From assembly GCA_017560855.1 (NCBI GenBank), contig JAFZEB010000013.1, forward strand, positions 1 through 14,789: a DNA stretch of 14,789 nucleotides, in the 5' to 3' direction. The notes beneath the pieces are model-generated. The model worked only from the letters and a program-made list of their open reading frames with translations, did no database searches and had not been told where the DNA came from. Numbering within the stretch: the stretch's first letter is position 1; each line of letters opens with the position of its first letter. Position numbers and translations under genes: made by a program. Of this stretch, positions 12,849 to 14,789 are shown piece after piece. This DNA comes from Ruminiclostridium sp. Lineage in GTDB: Bacteria > Bacillota > Clostridia > Oscillospirales > Oscillospiraceae.

Positions 12849-13637
12849 TCACCCTCGTTTCCGTCTGGTGGGGATGGCGGCGATGAGCCGCTTGGTGTAG
12901 TCCTGCTGGGGGTTCAGGAAAACCTCGTCCACAGGTCCTTCCTCGATGAGTTCACCCCGGCACATGACCGCCACACGGGTGCACAGCTTGCGGACCACGT
13001 GGAGGTTGTGGGAGATGAACAGGATGCCCGTGCCCTTTTCCCGGTTGATCTTCTTCAGCAGGGCCAGGATGCCCTCCTGGATGGTCACGTCCAGGGCGGT
13101 GGTAGGCTCGTCGCAGATGAGGAGCTTGGGCTCGGAGATGATGGCAGCGGCGATCATGCACCGCTGGAGCATGCCGCCGGAGAGTTCGTGGGGATACTTG
13201 TTATAGACCAGCTCCGGGTTGGGCAGTTCAGCGTCTGCCATGGCCTGGAGGGCCTTTTCCTTCCGCTCCTGGGCGGAGAGATTGGTGTGGATGAGGAGGG
13301 ACTCCTCGATCTGGGGGCCGATCCGCATGACCGGGTCCATGGAGGTCATGGGCTCCTGGAAGACCACGCAGATGTCGCTGCCCCGCATGGCACGGAGCTC
13401 CTCACGGCTGGTCTGGAACATGTCCTTGCCATTGAAGATGATCTTGCCGGTCATCTCGGTCTTGGCGTTGCTCAGCAGGCTGGACAGGGCCATGGCGGTC
13501 ACCGTCTTGCCGGAACCGGACTCGCCCACCAGGCCCAGGATCTCGCCCTCGGCCATGTGGAGGGAGATCCCCTTCACCGCATCCTTGCCGGGTGCGGCAT
13601 CACGGAAATGGATCCGCAGATCCTCAATGTGTAACAT
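12849..13637 (-). CDS. peptide/nickel-type ABC importer ATPase (DppD/OppD-like)
   Basis: 262-residue partner ATPase; the two different ATPases would form the heterodimer that drives the importer. Walker A GESGSGKT (38-45), Q-loop Q94 in VVFQEPMTSMDPVMRIGPQI (a DppD-type mark), signature LSGGM (152-156), Walker B LLICDEP (172-178), H-loop H210. It ends shortly after the DYTKRLI segment, so it too lacks the long C-terminal region of E. coli DppD (about 327 residues). AAAGGAGG is well placed before the ATG, 16 bases after the permease C stop. Confidence 0.9.
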   Translation of the reverse strand: MLHIEDLRIHFRDAAPGKDAVKGISLHMAEGEILGLVGESGSGKTVTAMALSSLLSNAKTEMTGKIIFNGKDMFQTSREELRAMRGSDICVVFQEPMTSMDPVMRIGPQIEESLLIHTNLSAQERKEKALQAMADAELPNPELVYNKYPHELSGGMLQRCMIAAAIISEPKLLICDEPTTALDVTIQEGILALLKKINREKGTGILFISHNLHVVRKLCTRVAVMCRGELIEEGPVDEVFLNPQQDYTKRLIAAIPTRRKRG

Positions 13638-13653
13638 AGGGTCCTCCTTTCCC

Positions 13654-14511
13654 TCAGCCCTTGCGCTTTCTGTGCTGGTAGCCTTCCATGAGGAGGCTGG
13701 GGCCCAGGATCATCAGCACGATAGCCAGGCCGGTGAACAGGGCATACCAGGGGGCCTTGGCCAGATAGGTCTGAGATTCAGACAGCATCCGGCCCAGAGA
13801 GGCGTCCGGGGGCAGCACGCCCACGCCCAGATAGCTCATGCTGGCCTCGGCCAGGACGGCGTTGTTGAAGCCGATGGTCAGGATGGGCAGCAGCACCTGG
13901 ATGGTGTTGGGCAGGATGTGCAGGAAGATGATACGCATGTGGCTGGCCCCCATGAGGCGGGCCGCCTGGACATAGTTCAGGGTCCTCTGCTTGGCCACCT
14001 CACCACGGACCACACGGGCGAAGGAGGGGATGAAGAGGATGCCTAAGATCAGGATGATCTGGTACTTGCCCATGCCGATGACGGCAATGAGGACCAGGGC
14101 CAGCAGGATGCTGGGGAAGGCGGTGATGGCATCGCAGATGCGCATGAGGACCACGTCAGCCATGCCGCCGAAGTAACCGGTGAGGCTGCCGATGATGGTG
14201 CCGATGATACCGCCAATGAGGATCACGCACAGGGCAATGAGGAAGGTGCTTCCCGCGCCCTCCATGATTCTGGAGAGCAGGTCACGGCCGAAGTTGTCGG
14301 TACCCAGGGGATGGCGCAGGCAGGGAGACAGGAACTTGTCTCTGCCGGACATCTCCGTGGTGCTGTAGGGGGTCCAAACGTACCCCACCAGGATGAGTAC
14401 CATCATGAGGGCGGAAATGGCCATGCCAATGTTCCAGTAGTAGTTGGGGCTGTCTCTGTGCTCCAAGGACTCCGGGCGTTCTTTTTTTGTTTTGAATCTG
14501 AAGACGTTCAA
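13654..14511 (-). CDS. peptide/nickel-type ABC importer permease (DppC/NikC-like)
   Basis: 285-residue membrane subunit. An N-terminal cytoplasmic stretch and first membrane segment (about 28-47) precede the family mark HPLGTDNFGRDLLSRI (67-82). Further membrane segments lie near 90-112, 128-146, 150-164, 206-222 and 248-275, with the ATPase-coupling loop NYVQAARLMGASHMRIIFLHILPN (179-202). The start is a TTG codon: AGGGGAGGG lies at a good distance, and the next in-frame ATG (residue 30) would cut into the first membrane segment. It is separated from the upstream permease by 76 bases containing a hairpin. Confidence 0.9.
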   Translation of the reverse strand: MNVFRFKTKKERPESLEHRDSPNYYWNIGMAISALMMVLILVGYVWTPYSTTEMSGRDKFLSPCLRHPLGTDNFGRDLLSRIMEGAGSTFLIALCVILIGGIIGTIIGSLTGYFGGMADVVLMRICDAITAFPSILLALVLIAVIGMGKYQIILILGILFIPSFARVVRGEVAKQRTLNYVQAARLMGASHMRIIFLHILPNTIQVLLPILTIGFNNAVLAEASMSYLGVGVLPPDASLGRMLSESQTYLAKAPWYALFTGLAIVLMILGPSLLMEGYQHRKRKG

Positions 14512-14549
14512 CTTCCGTCCCTCCCCTCTGCGTAATCAATCTCGTAGAG

Positions 14550-14573
14550 TTTCGCCATCCGCAGATGGCGAAA
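14550..14573 (-). other. intercistronic hairpin between the two permease genes
   Basis: Perfect 10-bp stem TTTCGCCATC / GATGGCGAAA with loop CGCA. No U-run follows on the minus strand, so it is unlikely to terminate. It may be a stabilising or processing hairpin that sets the ratio of upstream to downstream products. Confidence 0.55.
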
Positions 14574-14587
14574 TATGGTTGGTGTTC

Positions 14588-14789
14588 TTACTGAATGCGG
14601 ATTCTGGGATCCATGTACTGATACAGGATGTCCGCAATGAAATTCACAATGACCACCCAGCCGGCCAGCAGGACCACGATGGCCTGGACCACAGGGAAGT
14701 CTCTGGCGCTGATGGAGGCCAGAAGCAGACGGCCGATGCCGGGAACGGCAAAGACCTGCTCTGCGATGATGGTGCCCGCCACCAGCTCA
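14588..14789 (-). CDS. peptide/nickel-type ABC importer permease (DppB/NikB-like), C-terminal part
   Basis: The last 66 or so residues of a permease whose start lies beyond the right edge. The visible part, ELVAGTIIAEQVFAVPGIGRLL followed by ARDFPVVQAIVVLLAGWVVIVNFIADILYQYMDPRIR, is the characteristic end of DppB/OppB/NikB permeases (an E-x-V-F-x-x-P-G-x-G-x-L mark, a final membrane segment, then D-P-R-I at the terminus). It is followed by the C permease and two ATPases, the standard order. Truncation is by the window edge, not by mutation. Confidence 0.9.
   Translation of the reverse strand, partial: ELVAGTIIAEQVFAVPGIGRLLLASISARDFPVVQAIVVLLAGWVVIVNFIADILYQYMDPRIRIQ

Overview
The window looks like the chromosome of a GC-rich, low-oxygen Clostridia member, most likely an Oscillospiraceae-type gut bacterium (inference). 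The reasons are a strong bias to G/C-ending codons, Gram-positive-style AGGAGG ribosome sites, secreted SLH-domain and 'copper amine oxidase N-terminal' stalk proteins, lipoprotein-type solute-binding proteins, and compact GC-rich palindromic repeats between genes. No rRNA, tRNA, phage, transposase or CRISPR was found.

Layout. (1) Positions 1-361: a possible 3' gene end, a strong bidirectional terminator and a head-to-head pair of palindromic repeats. (2) 362-1381, minus strand: secreted SLH-like protein with its own promoter. (3) 1492-6228, minus strand: a tight five-gene operon, transcribed as MarR regulator, acyl-CoA/carboxylate-CoA ligase, ABC ATPase, ABC permease and lipoprotein solute-binding protein (NitT/TauT/SsuABC class). 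The most economical reading is a regulated system that imports an unknown small carboxylate and activates it to a CoA thioester. Its promoter lies in a double MarR-type operator. (4) 6320-8567, plus strand: proB-proA, the first two steps of proline synthesis from glutamate, with a clear promoter. ProB lacks the PUA domain and ProA has an N-terminal extension of about 40 residues. (5) 8568-8900: a second head-to-head repeat pair, a convergent terminator and an unusual array of short hairpins separated by CTTCAT. (6) 8901-11028, minus strand: a YciI-like protein, a secreted SLH plus C39-like peptidase protein, and a small XRE regulator. (7) 11176-11922, plus strand, divergent from the XRE gene: an exported stalk-domain protein whose 3' half differs in base composition from its 5' half. 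(8) 11942-12113: two terminators flanking a small element with terminal inverted repeats. (9) 12116 to the right edge, minus strand: the distal part of a dipeptide/oligopeptide/nickel-type ABC importer operon, in the order permease B (partial), permease C, ATPase D, ATPase F.

Most genes belong to well-known families. The strongest candidates for something less described are the 3'-UTR hairpin array after the YciI gene, the paired inverted repeats, the MarR/CoA-ligase/ABC operon with its double operator, and the mosaic stalk-domain gene beside an XRE regulator. All calls come from reading the sequence; no database search was done.
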